From Methanoregula sp. (GTDB lineage: Archaea > Halobacteriota > Methanomicrobia > Methanomicrobiales > Methanospirillaceae), in NCBI GenBank assembly GCA_026394695.1, contig JAPKXT010000143.1, positions 1 to 19,977 of the forward strand: DNA of 19,977 nucleotides. Reading direction: 5' to 3'. Shown one piece after another: positions 1 to 7,501 of this stretch (position 1 is the stretch's first letter; each line of letters opens with the position of its first letter). Both the position numbers and the translations under genes were made by a program. Below the pieces are notes generated by a model. That model was not told where the DNA came from and made no database searches. It saw only the letters and a program-made list of their open reading frames with translations.

Positions 1-1296
1 ACCCCAAACAGCCGGGTGTTGATCGACTGCGGGGAAAAGCCGGACAACTCAGGCAGCACTCCCTATCTCTATGTCCCCGAAATTCACCCGCTTGCCCAGC
101 TCGATGCAGTCGTGCTCACTCATGCTCACCTCGATCACTGCGCACTCATACCCCTCCTCTACAAGTATGGCTACGAAGGCCCGGTCTACTCAACACCCCC
201 CACCCGGGATCTCTCGGCAATGCTCCAGCTCGATTACCTGGATGTAATCCACAAGGAAGACCGGAAAGTCCCGTATTCCTCAAACGAGGTCAAAACCTAT
301 ATCCGGCATTCCATCACCCTGAACTCCGGCAGCGTGACTGATATTGCACCCGATATCAAGCTCACCTTCCATAATGCCGGACACATCCTGGGTTCAGCGA
401 TTGCCCACTTCCATGTAGGGGACGGCACATATAACATTGCTTTCACCGGTGATTTCAACTATAGCAAGAGCCGTCTTTTCAACCCGGCGATCAACCAGTT
501 CCCTCGCCTCGAAGCGCTCGTCATGGAGAGCACGTACGGGGGTTCCGGGGATTTCCAGCCGGCCCGTTCCGATGCAGAGGCAAAACTCTACGAAACCATC
601 AATACCGTACTCTCCAGGGGTGGCAAGGTCATCATCCCGGCATTCTCTGTCGGGCGTTCCCAGGAAGTGATGCTTGCCCTGGAAGAAGGCATGCGTCTTG
701 ATAAAATCCCGAAAGTTAAGATCTACCTTGATGGAATGATCCGTGAGGCCACGGCAATCCATACCACGTATCCCGAATACCTGAACACGGAACTCCGTAA
801 CCTGATCTTCCGTGAAGGTATGAACCCATTCCTTGCCGAGTGTTTCCAGCAGGTGGACAGCCAGGAGCTGCGTGAGAAAGTGATGGCTGGTGATCCCTGT
901 GTGATCATTTCAACCAGTGGTATGTTGAATGGTGGACCGGTTATGGAATATCTCCTGAACCTTGCACAGGATGAAAAGAATGCACTGGTATTTGTCGTGT
1001 ACCAGGCGGATGGCACATATGGACGACGTATCCAGAAAGGCTGGCGCGAGGTGCCGATGGGACGCAAAGGTACTATCACCATTAACCTCGAGATTGTGAC
1101 AATCGACGGTTTCTCAGGTCATTCAGACCGGCGGCAGCTGATGAACTACATAGGGCAGGTCCAGCCGCGTCCGGAAAAGGTTTTCTGTGTTCATGGAGAC
1201 GAGAACAATACGATCGATCTTGCAAGTTCCATATATAAGCGCTACCATATCGAGACTCACTCGCCTATGAACCTTGAGACATATCGCATGGTCTGA
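1..1296 (+). CDS. fttA: Archaeal CPSF1-type beta-CASP ribonuclease / transcription terminator FttA (5' end cut off)
   Basis: Metallo-beta-lactamase/beta-CASP RNA nuclease of the aCPSF1 (FttA) family, known in archaea as the general transcription-termination and 3'-end-forming factor. The reading frame is open from the first base (TPNSRVLIDCG), so the GTG at 16 is not the real start. The missing N-terminus should hold the KH-like RNA-binding domains of this roughly 630-residue family. Visible motifs are the zinc-binding HAHLDH (about 113-145), HILGSA, FTGDF, the beta-CASP acidic motif in MESTYGG (about 525-545), IPAFSVGRSQEV, GFSGHSD and the terminal VHGDE. The C-terminal ending (LASSIYKRYHIETHSPMNLET) is typical of aCPSF1, which separates it from aCPSF2 and RNase J. 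The MFS gene follows after 10 bp. Very sure of the family; sure of the subgroup. Confidence 0.93.
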   Translation, partial: TPNSRVLIDCGEKPDNSGSTPYLYVPEIHPLAQLDAVVLTHAHLDHCALIPLLYKYGYEGPVYSTPPTRDLSAMLQLDYLDVIHKEDRKVPYSSNEVKTYIRHSITLNSGSVTDIAPDIKLTFHNAGHILGSAIAHFHVGDGTYNIAFTGDFNYSKSRLFNPAINQFPRLEALVMESTYGGSGDFQPARSDAEAKLYETINTVLSRGGKVIIPAFSVGRSQEVMLALEEGMRLDKIPKVKIYLDGMIREATAIHTTYPEYLNTELRNLIFREGMNPFLAECFQQVDSQELREKVMAGDPCVIISTSGMLNGGPVMEYLLNLAQDEKNALVFVVYQADGTYGRRIQKGWREVPMGRKGTITINLEIVTIDGFSGHSDRRQLMNYIGQVQPRPEKVFCVHGDENNTIDLASSIYKRYHIETHSPMNLETYRMV

Positions 1297-1306
1297 AGGG
1301 TAAAAA

Positions 1307-2410
1307 ATGAGGACACGCCTCTCCCTCTTTTTTGGTATTTTTGTCGTAATGGCGCTTTCAAATGCCATCGTTCCAGTGCTCCCTACCTATGCCGGGAGTT
1401 CTGCAATTCAGGGCGCCATCTACTCTGCTTATTTCCTCGGCGCGTTTGTAAGCACACTTCCCGCAGGTATCCTGTCAGACAGGTACGGACGTGTCCCTGT
1501 CATCCGTATTGGTCTTGCTATTACCATTGCCAGCGGACTTCTCCTGTCCGTTCTGGTATCACCTGCTCTGGTAATTGTTACCCGCATCATAGAAGGTGTG
1601 GGAGCGGGGTTCTTTGTAGCCGCGGCGATGTCCTATGTCAATGCACTCCCTGACCATGAAAAAATGAGCGGCTACTTTATGGCATTGCTCAATGCCGGGC
1701 TGGTGATCGGGCTCCTTATTGCCGGGTGGCTGGCAACACCCCTTCAAAACCCGGCAGCCGGCATAATGATATTTGCGGGACTCTCCCTGATTCCCGCAGT
1801 TGCAGGTTTTTTTATCCATGAAACGAGCACTGTTAGCCGACAAGGAAATCTTAAAACAATTCTTTATCTCCTGCAGGAATTCCGGTGGTTGTGGTACTCA
1901 TCAGTGATACTTATTGGTATCACCGGTGTCGTTACATCACTGTATCCAAAATATTCCGGTTATTCGCCTGATAGTGTCGGGAACTGGATTTCCCTTATGA
2001 GTATTGCAACCATTGCAGGCGTCCTGGTTGCATCCCGGCTCTCTCTACCTCCGGTTCCTGCGATCCGCTGGTCCGCATTCTTAATGCTAATCGCTGTATT
2101 GGTTTCATATTACTCACCACTGGGCTTTGTGATGCTCGGTATATGTGCAGGTGTCATAATGATCGCCCAGATGACATTTCTTGCACAGGTGAGGGATCAC
2201 CAGGGAGTGGCCATGGGATTGTTCTCTACCGCTTCCTATCTGGGAATGGCAGCACTTCCCTTCATCACCGGTATAATTGCCGATACAACCGGGTTTTTCT
2301 ATGCATTTTGTTTAACTGCTCTTTTTGCACTAACGGTCTTTCTTACGATCGGAACGGGTGAATGCCACCTGCAAAAGGTCGCTTCAGGCTCCAGATTAAA
2401 AAAACAATAG
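1307..2410 (+). CDS. Major facilitator superfamily transporter
   Basis: A 367-residue, strongly hydrophobic membrane protein with about 11-12 predicted helices, slightly short for a 12-helix MFS carrier. The hallmark MFS motif A lies between helices 2 and 3 (GILSDRYGRVPVIRIG, around residues 48-63). Helix 4 has the basic-glycine motif IIEGVGAGFF. A central loop near residues 170-190 separates the two halves, the second being less conserved. The ATG is preceded by AAGGGT six bases upstream, 10 bp after the fttA stop, so the two may be co-transcribed. The pattern resembles multidrug or sugar efflux members of MFS_1, but the substrate cannot be read from the sequence. The family call is secure; the role is unknown. 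Confidence 0.88.
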   Translation: MRTRLSLFFGIFVVMALSNAIVPVLPTYAGSSAIQGAIYSAYFLGAFVSTLPAGILSDRYGRVPVIRIGLAITIASGLLLSVLVSPALVIVTRIIEGVGAGFFVAAAMSYVNALPDHEKMSGYFMALLNAGLVIGLLIAGWLATPLQNPAAGIMIFAGLSLIPAVAGFFIHETSTVSRQGNLKTILYLLQEFRWLWYSSVILIGITGVVTSLYPKYSGYSPDSVGNWISLMSIATIAGVLVASRLSLPPVPAIRWSAFLMLIAVLVSYYSPLGFVMLGICAGVIMIAQMTFLAQVRDHQGVAMGLFSTASYLGMAALPFITGIIADTTGFFYAFCLTALFALTVFLTIGTGECHLQKVASGSRLKKQ

Positions 2411-2447
2411 ATTCATCTGCGATAAAGGGAAATTTCGTCATGATAGT

Positions 2448-3440
2448 ATGAAATCAAAGGTACTGTTTCTGGTTCTTCTTATCGCCTTCCTGCTTATCCC
2501 TGCCGTACATGCTGAGGATTCTCTTGACTGGTACATAAAAGGACAATATGCCGTGACGCTGGGTAACTATGCCGATGCCCTGACTTATTTCAATAACGCA
2601 CTTGCGCTTGATAAAAATTTTGGCGCCGCGCTTTCAGGGAAGGCAGTTGCATTGAACGGTCTTGGAAATTATTCTGATGCGATCACAGCTGCAGACGGGG
2701 CAATTGCCATAAAATCATCCGACCAGGTTGCCCTGGATGCACGGGCATACGCGTTGTTCAGACTCGGGCGGTATGCCGAATCCATTACAGCGTATGATGC
2801 GCTCTTTTTGATCGGGTATATCCATCCGGATTCCTATTGTAACCAGGGATACGCATATGTGATGCTGAACAAATCTGACCTTGCGGTTACATTTTATGAT
2901 AAGTGTACCTCGCTGGACACGACAAATCTTGACGGGTGGAATCAGAAAGGTCTTGCACTCATGACCCTCGGCAGGTACCAGGTTGCCCTTTCTGCTTATG
3001 ACCAGGCAACCCGGATATCCGTGAAGAATGCCGAAGTCTGGAACAACAAGGGACTGGCATATGCCGCACTGGGAAAATATCAGGACGCACTCCAGTGCTT
3101 TAACAAGGCACTGGGTTTACAACCGGATTTTGCTGATGCCCTGAAGAACAAGAACAACATGATGGGAAAACAGGAGGGAGTAACAATTTCAGAAACAGCA
3201 ACGCCGACAGTAACCGTCAGTCGTACCGGGACGTTTTTTACAACCGCAATACCATCACCCCTGCCAACTCAAACCATAACCTTGATCACAACTCAGGTGC
3301 CGGTAACTGGAACAATTACGGGAACTTCAAACCCGGTTGCTACGAAAACAACCTATTCCCCGGTTTCACCGCTCACCGCACTTGCCGCGGTATCCATTGC
3401 ATGCGGGTTCATGCTCGCTGCAAACCGCAGAAGAAAATAA
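2448..3440 (+). CDS. Secreted, C-terminally anchored TPR-repeat protein
   Basis: A 330-residue surface protein. Residues 1-22 form a classical signal peptide with a probable cut after VHA. Residues 24-240 hold about six tetratricopeptide repeats; the clearest are around 27-60 (GNYADALTYFNNALALD), 160-195 and 196-230 (AEVWNNKGLAYAALGKYQDAL). Residues 245-300 are a Thr/Ser/Pro/Val-rich linker of the kind found in extracellular spacer regions. Residues about 305-324 form a single hydrophobic helix followed by the basic tail RRRK. This suggests a protein displayed outside the membrane and held by its C-terminus, with TPRs for protein-protein contacts. The partner is unknown. The start has only a weak ribosome site. 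T-rich stretches near 3451-3469 downstream could terminate transcription. Confidence 0.85.
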   Translation: MKSKVLFLVLLIAFLLIPAVHAEDSLDWYIKGQYAVTLGNYADALTYFNNALALDKNFGAALSGKAVALNGLGNYSDAITAADGAIAIKSSDQVALDARAYALFRLGRYAESITAYDALFLIGYIHPDSYCNQGYAYVMLNKSDLAVTFYDKCTSLDTTNLDGWNQKGLALMTLGRYQVALSAYDQATRISVKNAEVWNNKGLAYAALGKYQDALQCFNKALGLQPDFADALKNKNNMMGKQEGVTISETATPTVTVSRTGTFFTTAIPSPLPTQTITLITTQVPVTGTITGTSNPVATKTTYSPVSPLTALAAVSIACGFMLAANRRRK

Positions 3441-3449
3441 TCAATATCC

Positions 3450-3470
3450 GTTTTTTAACCTGATTTTTTA
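3450..3470 (+). terminator. Probable poly-T terminator after the TPR gene
   Basis: Two T6 tracts (CGTTTTTTAACC and GATTTTTTATG) lie just after the TPR stop codon, in the 27-bp gap to the convergent M20 gene. Archaeal terminators are commonly U-tracts without a strong hairpin. This is inference from base composition only. Confidence 0.45.
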
Positions 3471-4661
3471 TGAATTATCTTTGGAATATGCAGTCATTAT
3501 CCCGAGATAAACGAACGATGCCTTGTTCAGGCTGTCGATCGTAACCCTTTCATTCACGGCGTGGAGTGTTGAGATCTCCCCGGGGCCATACTCGATTACG
3601 TTAAACCCGCAAAGACGGAGGTGCCGGGCATCACTTGCCGCCCACTGGACAATAGGAAATACCTTTCCGCCCTGCACCCGTTCAATTTCGTTGCAGGTAA
3701 CCTTAACAAGCCGACATGAAGGATCAGTAATGGAGGGTTCATTGATTTCCTGCGAGATGATATCACCGTGCGGGGCATGAGATTTGATCGCCGTAACAAG
3801 CGCGGCAATAGAACATCCCCATGGTACACGGAGTTCAAGATCAAACTCACAGTGCTGTGCCACAACATTGGATTTTTCACCACCACATATGACCCCGGGG
3901 TTGTACATCAGTTTTTTGAGTACCTCACCCACGTCATGGATATGGAATTCCCCTTCTAGAACTTCAGAAGAACGATCAATGATCTCTTTAAGTCGTTCAT
4001 CAACCGGATACTCACGGTCATGCAATCCTTTTACATATTCGAGTAGTGACATTGCTTCCATGATGGCACTCACACCAACTGCGGGGTAAAGCGACCCGTG
4101 TGCAGGAGTTCCTTTGAATTTTATCCCGAGCCTGCAGAGCCCTTTTTGCCCGATGCTGGGATGACGGGCAGGTGAAGGTTCTGCAATCAGGCAGTCCATA
4201 GGTTTAAGCATCTTTTTTGCAAGAAGGTACCGTATCCCGTTCTCACCCCCCGTCTCCTCATCACAGACAAATGCAAGCGTTGCCGGTATCTCTTTGCCCT
4301 GTTTGATCAGCAAACCACATGCGGCAAGAAGCGAAGCACAACCACCCTTCATATCTGTAGCTCCCCGCCCCCACACACAACCATCCTGCAGGGTTCCGGA
4401 AAAGGGGGGGTATTTCCACCCATCAGCCAGTGCAGGTACAACATCCACATGTCCGCAGAAGAGAAGATGGTGCCCCGTATCTCTGGTAACGAGATTACAT
4501 TGTCCCGAGTCGTTGCTCCTGATGTCCGATCCTATGCCTAAATTATCAAGAAATGTTCTGATATATTCGATGACTTCTGCAGTACGCCCCGGGGGGTTTT
4601 CACTCCTGATCGCAACGAGTTCCGAACATATCCGGCTGACATCCATAGAACGAGACACCAT
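3468..4661 (-). CDS. M20-family zinc metallopeptidase/deacylase (ArgE/DapE/CPG2-like)
   Basis: A 397-residue cytoplasmic amidohydrolase of the M20 family, which removes acyl or aminoacyl groups with two zinc ions. Visible metal and catalytic residues: H71 and D73 in GHVDVVP, D103 in GRGATDMKG, the catalytic E135 and metal-binding E136 in CDEETGG, E161 in IAEPS, and a late His in STLHAVNE. The dimerisation/lid domain lies about 175-290. Relatives are often labelled succinyl-diaminopimelate desuccinylase or acetylornithine deacetylase. Most methanogens make lysine through DapL, so I would not transfer the DapE label. The ATG used lies 4 bp after the stop of the upstream 166-aa gene; the Met at residue 6 is an alternative start. 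Co-transcription with that gene is likely. Confidence 0.87.
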   Translation of the reverse strand: MVSRSMDVSRICSELVAIRSENPPGRTAEVIEYIRTFLDNLGIGSDIRSNDSGQCNLVTRDTGHHLLFCGHVDVVPALADGWKYPPFSGTLQDGCVWGRGATDMKGGCASLLAACGLLIKQGKEIPATLAFVCDEETGGENGIRYLLAKKMLKPMDCLIAEPSPARHPSIGQKGLCRLGIKFKGTPAHGSLYPAVGVSAIMEAMSLLEYVKGLHDREYPVDERLKEIIDRSSEVLEGEFHIHDVGEVLKKLMYNPGVICGGEKSNVVAQHCEFDLELRVPWGCSIAALVTAIKSHAPHGDIISQEINEPSITDPSCRLVKVTCNEIERVQGGKVFPIVQWAASDARHLRLCGFNVIEYGPGEISTLHAVNERVTIDSLNKASFVYLGIMTAYSKDNS

Positions 4662-4665
4662 TCTT

Positions 4666-5166
4666 TTATGACTGGGCTATATACGTTTTGAACAAGGTTG
4701 AGAGCGAGGCATCTTCGTACAGGCTCTTTAAGAATTCGGGTTCAAAGAATTCGTCAATGATTACAAAGAAGAACTCAGTCGGGATCAGGTTTCTGCTGTC
4801 CGGGTCAAGAACAATCCGAAAACTCCGGTAGCTCGCCGGATCTTCAGTATCATAGATCATCTGCCAGAGTGAGGGTAAAGCGACAAACTTTTCCAGATGA
4901 GTTTCTTTCAGCCAGTTGATAAATCCGCAAAATTTTGCACGGTCCCCTTTTTTCTCTTCGTCAATCCGCCAGCGCAGGTATTCACCGCTCATGATGTTTT
5001 TTGGGGACAGGATATTGAAGGCATAAATTCCTGCAGTGTAATCGATATGGGCAAGGGAATCGATCAGGTAAAAATACAGGACTTTGTTGAACTGGCCGGG
5101 GTCCTGGAGGATCAGGGTTTTTTCATACAGGTGGGAAAGAACCGACAGGAACTCATTTTCTTCCAT
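4666..5166 (-). CDS. Unrecognised 166-aa soluble protein, cotranscribed with the M20 peptidase
   Basis: I do not recognise this protein. It is acidic, rich in aromatic residues and predicted alpha-helical, with no signal peptide, cysteine cluster or nucleotide-binding motif. Notable stretches are LYFYLIDSLAHIDYTAGIYAFNILS near the N-terminus, an LRWRIDEEKKGDRAKF segment in the middle, and FFFVIIDEFFEPEF near the C-terminus. I chose the ATG at 5166 because AAAGG sits four bases upstream. The frame also has a TTG 18 codons further up (5220), without a ribosome site. The stop is 4 bp before the M20 start, suggesting translational coupling. A hydrophobic helical all-cytoplasmic protein is the most I can say. 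Confidence 0.65.
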   Translation of the reverse strand: MEENEFLSVLSHLYEKTLILQDPGQFNKVLYFYLIDSLAHIDYTAGIYAFNILSPKNIMSGEYLRWRIDEEKKGDRAKFCGFINWLKETHLEKFVALPSLWQMIYDTEDPASYRSFRIVLDPDSRNLIPTEFFFVIIDEFFEPEFLKSLYEDASLSTLFKTYIAQS

Positions 5167-5280
5167 ATAACCTTTGTTCGCGCCGGAGTTGTAAATAATT
5201 GCCGCAGTATCAAAAAACAATCAAGGTGTGTCTCTCTATGATCACGCCAGATTTAACCCATTTTTATTCTGGTTATTCCC

Positions 5281-6159
5281 TTATTTGTAAAATGGCTCGC
5301 GCAGCGATACTGCTTTTTGGAATAATGCTTCAAGTTCTGCACCTTTTTTTCCCCGTGTCTCAACATGGTTATCCGTACGAAGGAGACATGGTTTGAATTT
5401 CCCGTCCGAAGTTACCCGGAGGCGATTGCAGAAAGCACAGAACTCCGTGTTATGGAGCGGACGGACAACTTCAACCTCGGCACCATCAAGGCAGTATTTT
5501 TTCCGGTGGTGCATCCTTCTGGTGATGATCTGTTTTGAACGGGAGGCCAGCGTCTCTTCCAGCCCGTTTAAGTCTCCATGGTAGTTGCAGTTGTTAAAAT
5601 GCATCAGTTCAATCAGCTGGAGAACAAGATTCCGGTTACCCCTGACATATGCGAGGAAGTCATCAACCTCGTTATCGTTGACACCCGCAAGAACCACCAT
5701 GTTCAGCTTGACTGGTGTGAGTCCCACGTCGAGTGCCGCAGCGATACCATCAAGGACATCAGAAAGCTTGTCTGTCCCCGTGATCTTGTTGTAGGTTTCC
5801 GGATTCAGGCTGTCGAGGCTGACATTAACCCTCCTGAGACCCGAACTTTTGAGACCGGGGGCAAGGTCTGCAAGAAGGGTTCCGTTGGTGGTAAGCGAGG
5901 ACTCCATGCCGGCAGGCACTGACTGTACTATTTCCAAAAGATCTGGCCGGAGAAGTGGTTCACCGCCGGTAAATTTCACGCTGCGGATCTCAAATTTTGC
6001 AGCAACCCGCAGGATCTCTGCAATCTCTTCTGCCGACAACTGGTCTTTTGGAGATTTTTCCCCTTCTTTGTGGCAGTATATACAGGAAAGGTTACATTTC
6101 GGGGTAATACTTACCCGAAGATTGCTTACCGGACGGTTATAGGAGTCCTTGAGTATCAC
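5281..6159 (-). CDS. moaA: GTP 3',8-cyclase MoaA (molybdenum/tungsten cofactor synthesis)
   Basis: Radical-SAM enzyme that, with MoaC, turns GTP into cyclic pyranopterin monophosphate, the first step of molybdopterin synthesis. From the GTG start at 6159 it is 292 aa. The SAM-binding cluster is C22-x3-C26-x2-C29 (CNLSCIYC), followed by FTGGEPLLRPDL. The second, GTP-binding cluster near the C-terminus is C-x2-C-x13-C (CAFCNRLRVTSDGKFKPC). The C-terminus ends REPFYK, without the Gly-Gly tail of bacterial MoaA, as I recall is usual in archaea. The frame continues to a TTG at 6189 that overlaps rlmE, but archaeal MoaA normally starts about 20 residues before the first Cys, so GTG 6159, 7 bp after the rlmE stop, fits better. 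The product serves FdhA (encoded at the end of this window) and other Mo/W enzymes. Confidence 0.93.
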   Translation of the reverse strand: MILKDSYNRPVSNLRVSITPKCNLSCIYCHKEGEKSPKDQLSAEEIAEILRVAAKFEIRSVKFTGGEPLLRPDLLEIVQSVPAGMESSLTTNGTLLADLAPGLKSSGLRRVNVSLDSLNPETYNKITGTDKLSDVLDGIAAALDVGLTPVKLNMVVLAGVNDNEVDDFLAYVRGNRNLVLQLIELMHFNNCNYHGDLNGLEETLASRSKQIITRRMHHRKKYCLDGAEVEVVRPLHNTEFCAFCNRLRVTSDGKFKPCLLRTDNHVETRGKKGAELEALFQKAVSLREPFYK

Positions 6160-6166
6160 GATTTTT

Positions 6167-6748
6167 TCAGCCCACGAAATTCTTTGCAACTATGTAGAGC
6201 TCGGTACTCCCTTTGCGGGTCGACCTCGTGATACAGGTTTTTACCGAGTAATAATGTTGTTTGGTCATGGCATAGAGTTCGGGAAAATCCGTTCCCTGGA
6301 ATGATTTTACCACAAAATTGCCCCCCTGTTTTGACACTTTGCAGGCAAACGCAAGCGCCTGTTCATTCAGTTCAATGATGCGTGCCTGGTCATAGCTCTT
6401 ATGCCCGGAGAGCTTAGGTGATGCATCACAGACGACAACATTAACAACGCCGAGCATGGTCACTACTTTTTTCTGTATTTCGGGATCGTTGAGATCTCCT
6501 TCAATGGTCTCTACGCCATCAAGTGCAGCGATAGGATTGAGGTCAATGCCAACAACTTTTGCCTGCGTGAGCGTGCGCTCCACCTGCAACCAGCTTCCGG
6601 GAGCTGCCCCGAGGTCAACAATATTATCATCAGGACGGATGATCGCAAATTTATGCTGGATCTCAAGAAGTTTGTATGCTGCCCGGGAGCGGTATCCCTC
6701 ATGTTTTGCCCGCAGATGTGTCCGATCATATCCCCATTGTGATCCCAT
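6167..6748 (-). CDS. rlmE: FtsJ/RlmE-type 23S rRNA (uridine-2'-O-)methyltransferase
   Basis: SAM-dependent 2'-O-methyltransferase of the RrmJ/FtsJ family, which in bacteria methylates the A-loop uridine of 23S rRNA. It is 193 aa from ATG 6748, the normal archaeal length. The SAM-binding motif is VDLGAAPGSW (44-53), and the K-D-K-E catalytic tetrad is K26 (YKLLE), D108 (VCDASP), K148 (VVKSF) and E183 (STELYIV). The N-terminal GYDRTHLRAKHEGYRSRAAYKL is typical of archaeal FtsJ. The frame extends 39 codons upstream to 6865, but that part (WLSASFILNTISYTEYR...) has no family resemblance, and AGGA lies just ahead of ATG 6748. It leads a minus-strand pair with moaA. No TRAM domain is present. Confidence 0.92.
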   Translation of the reverse strand: MGSQWGYDRTHLRAKHEGYRSRAAYKLLEIQHKFAIIRPDDNIVDLGAAPGSWLQVERTLTQAKVVGIDLNPIAALDGVETIEGDLNDPEIQKKVVTMLGVVNVVVCDASPKLSGHKSYDQARIIELNEQALAFACKVSKQGGNFVVKSFQGTDFPELYAMTKQHYYSVKTCITRSTRKGSTELYIVAKNFVG

Positions 6749-7078
6749 TTTCCTGATCGTTCCCCTGAAATGGTCTGGGTCAAAATCCCCAGATATTCTC
6801 GTAACTATAAGACGGTATTCCGTATAAGAGATTGTATTAAGGATAAAAGAGGCAGATAGCCACACTCTGTATTACAATGAAAATTTTCAATGAAAATACT
6901 CTTTAATTTTTTCATCCTCTGTGCATGAGATCCGGGGCATAATCTGTTTTATTATAAAACTGATCTTTTAAGAAATGACGGGATTGTTATAATAATCATA
7001 GAAAGGGGCGCGGCCAATCGGCATGGATGCCCGGTAAACACGATCCCGATTTATCCAAGTGCCTGCTTTGTTGGAATT
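6749..7078. other. 330-bp intergenic gap with tandem TGAAAAT palindrome
   Basis: No gene is supported here. The gap lies upstream of rlmE and downstream of the DUF126 gene, both on the minus strand, so it should hold the rlmE promoter. It contains the 12-bp palindrome TGAAAATTTTCA at 6878-6889, overlapped by two direct copies of CAATGAAAAT (6875-6884 and 6888-6897). AT-rich sequence around 6935-6965 and 6985-7000 is followed by a GC-rich patch at 7006-7035 with a short inverted repeat (GCCAATCGGC, GGATGCCCGG). I see no tRNA or known RNA. Confidence 0.5.
6878..6897. repeat. TGAAAATTTTCA palindrome with 13-bp-spaced second TGAAAAT
   Basis: A perfect 12-bp palindrome (6878-6889) is followed by a second TGAAAAT at 6891-6897, exactly 13 bp after the first. 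The same arrangement recurs at 15987-16006. Position about 130 bp upstream of the rlmE start permits a regulatory role, but it could also mark a dispersed repeat. Confidence 0.5.
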
Positions 7079-7492
7079 TTATAAAAAATCACCATCGTAT
7101 GTCATCTCACCGGTATCCCCGTTTACCAAAACCGTTACTCCATTTCGCAACCGGTTCATCGGAACCACAATCCGGTCTATCATCGGTATCTCGCCAATGA
7201 TTGCCCCGGTCGCGATAATCGGTTCTGCTTCAGTATTGATGATTGCTGCCGGTGCATGCCCGTTCCGGCTTAACGCATAGAGCACATACGAGCCCACAGT
7301 AGAACCCTTACCGTAAGGGAATGCAAAGACTTTACCTGCAATACATTCACCCTGGAGCGGGTGGCCTTTCTCAACAATGATCCCCGATGCCGGATCGACG
7401 CCCGAAAGAAACGATACCGGTGCCGGACTGACGAGCAGCGGACCACTTCCCGTGCCCCTTGAAATTCCTCTTCCCCTGATTAGCAATATCAC
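7079..7492 (-). CDS. AcnX small subunit / DUF126, probable phosphomevalonate dehydratase small subunit
   Basis: A 137-aa swivel-domain protein of the DUF126/aconitase-X small-subunit family. In archaea this subunit pairs with an AcnX large subunit as mevalonate 5-phosphate dehydratase of the modified mevalonate pathway, needed for isoprenoid lipids. The signature is PYGKGSTVGSYVLYAL (59-74), with SGVDPASGIIVEKGHPLQG (30-48) and INTEAEPIIATGAIIGEIP (85-103). Length matches the family. No AcnX large subunit lies in this window. The GTG start at 7492 immediately follows AGGT, too close for a normal ribosome site. Either the message is nearly leaderless (TATA-like sequence at 7517-7526), or the TTG two codons in (7486) is used with AGGTGTGAT as its site. 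It is divergent from PAN. Confidence 0.88.
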   Translation of the reverse strand: MILLIRGRGISRGTGSGPLLVSPAPVSFLSGVDPASGIIVEKGHPLQGECIAGKVFAFPYGKGSTVGSYVLYALSRNGHAPAAIINTEAEPIIATGAIIGEIPMIDRIVVPMNRLRNGVTVLVNGDTGEMTYDGDFL

Positions 7493-7501
7493 ACCTAATA
7501 A

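Noticed and set aside
6749..6865. Longer N-terminus of RlmE from 6865
   Set aside because: The extra 39 residues do not resemble FtsJ proteins, which begin at GYDRTHLRAK-like sequence close to ATG 6748.
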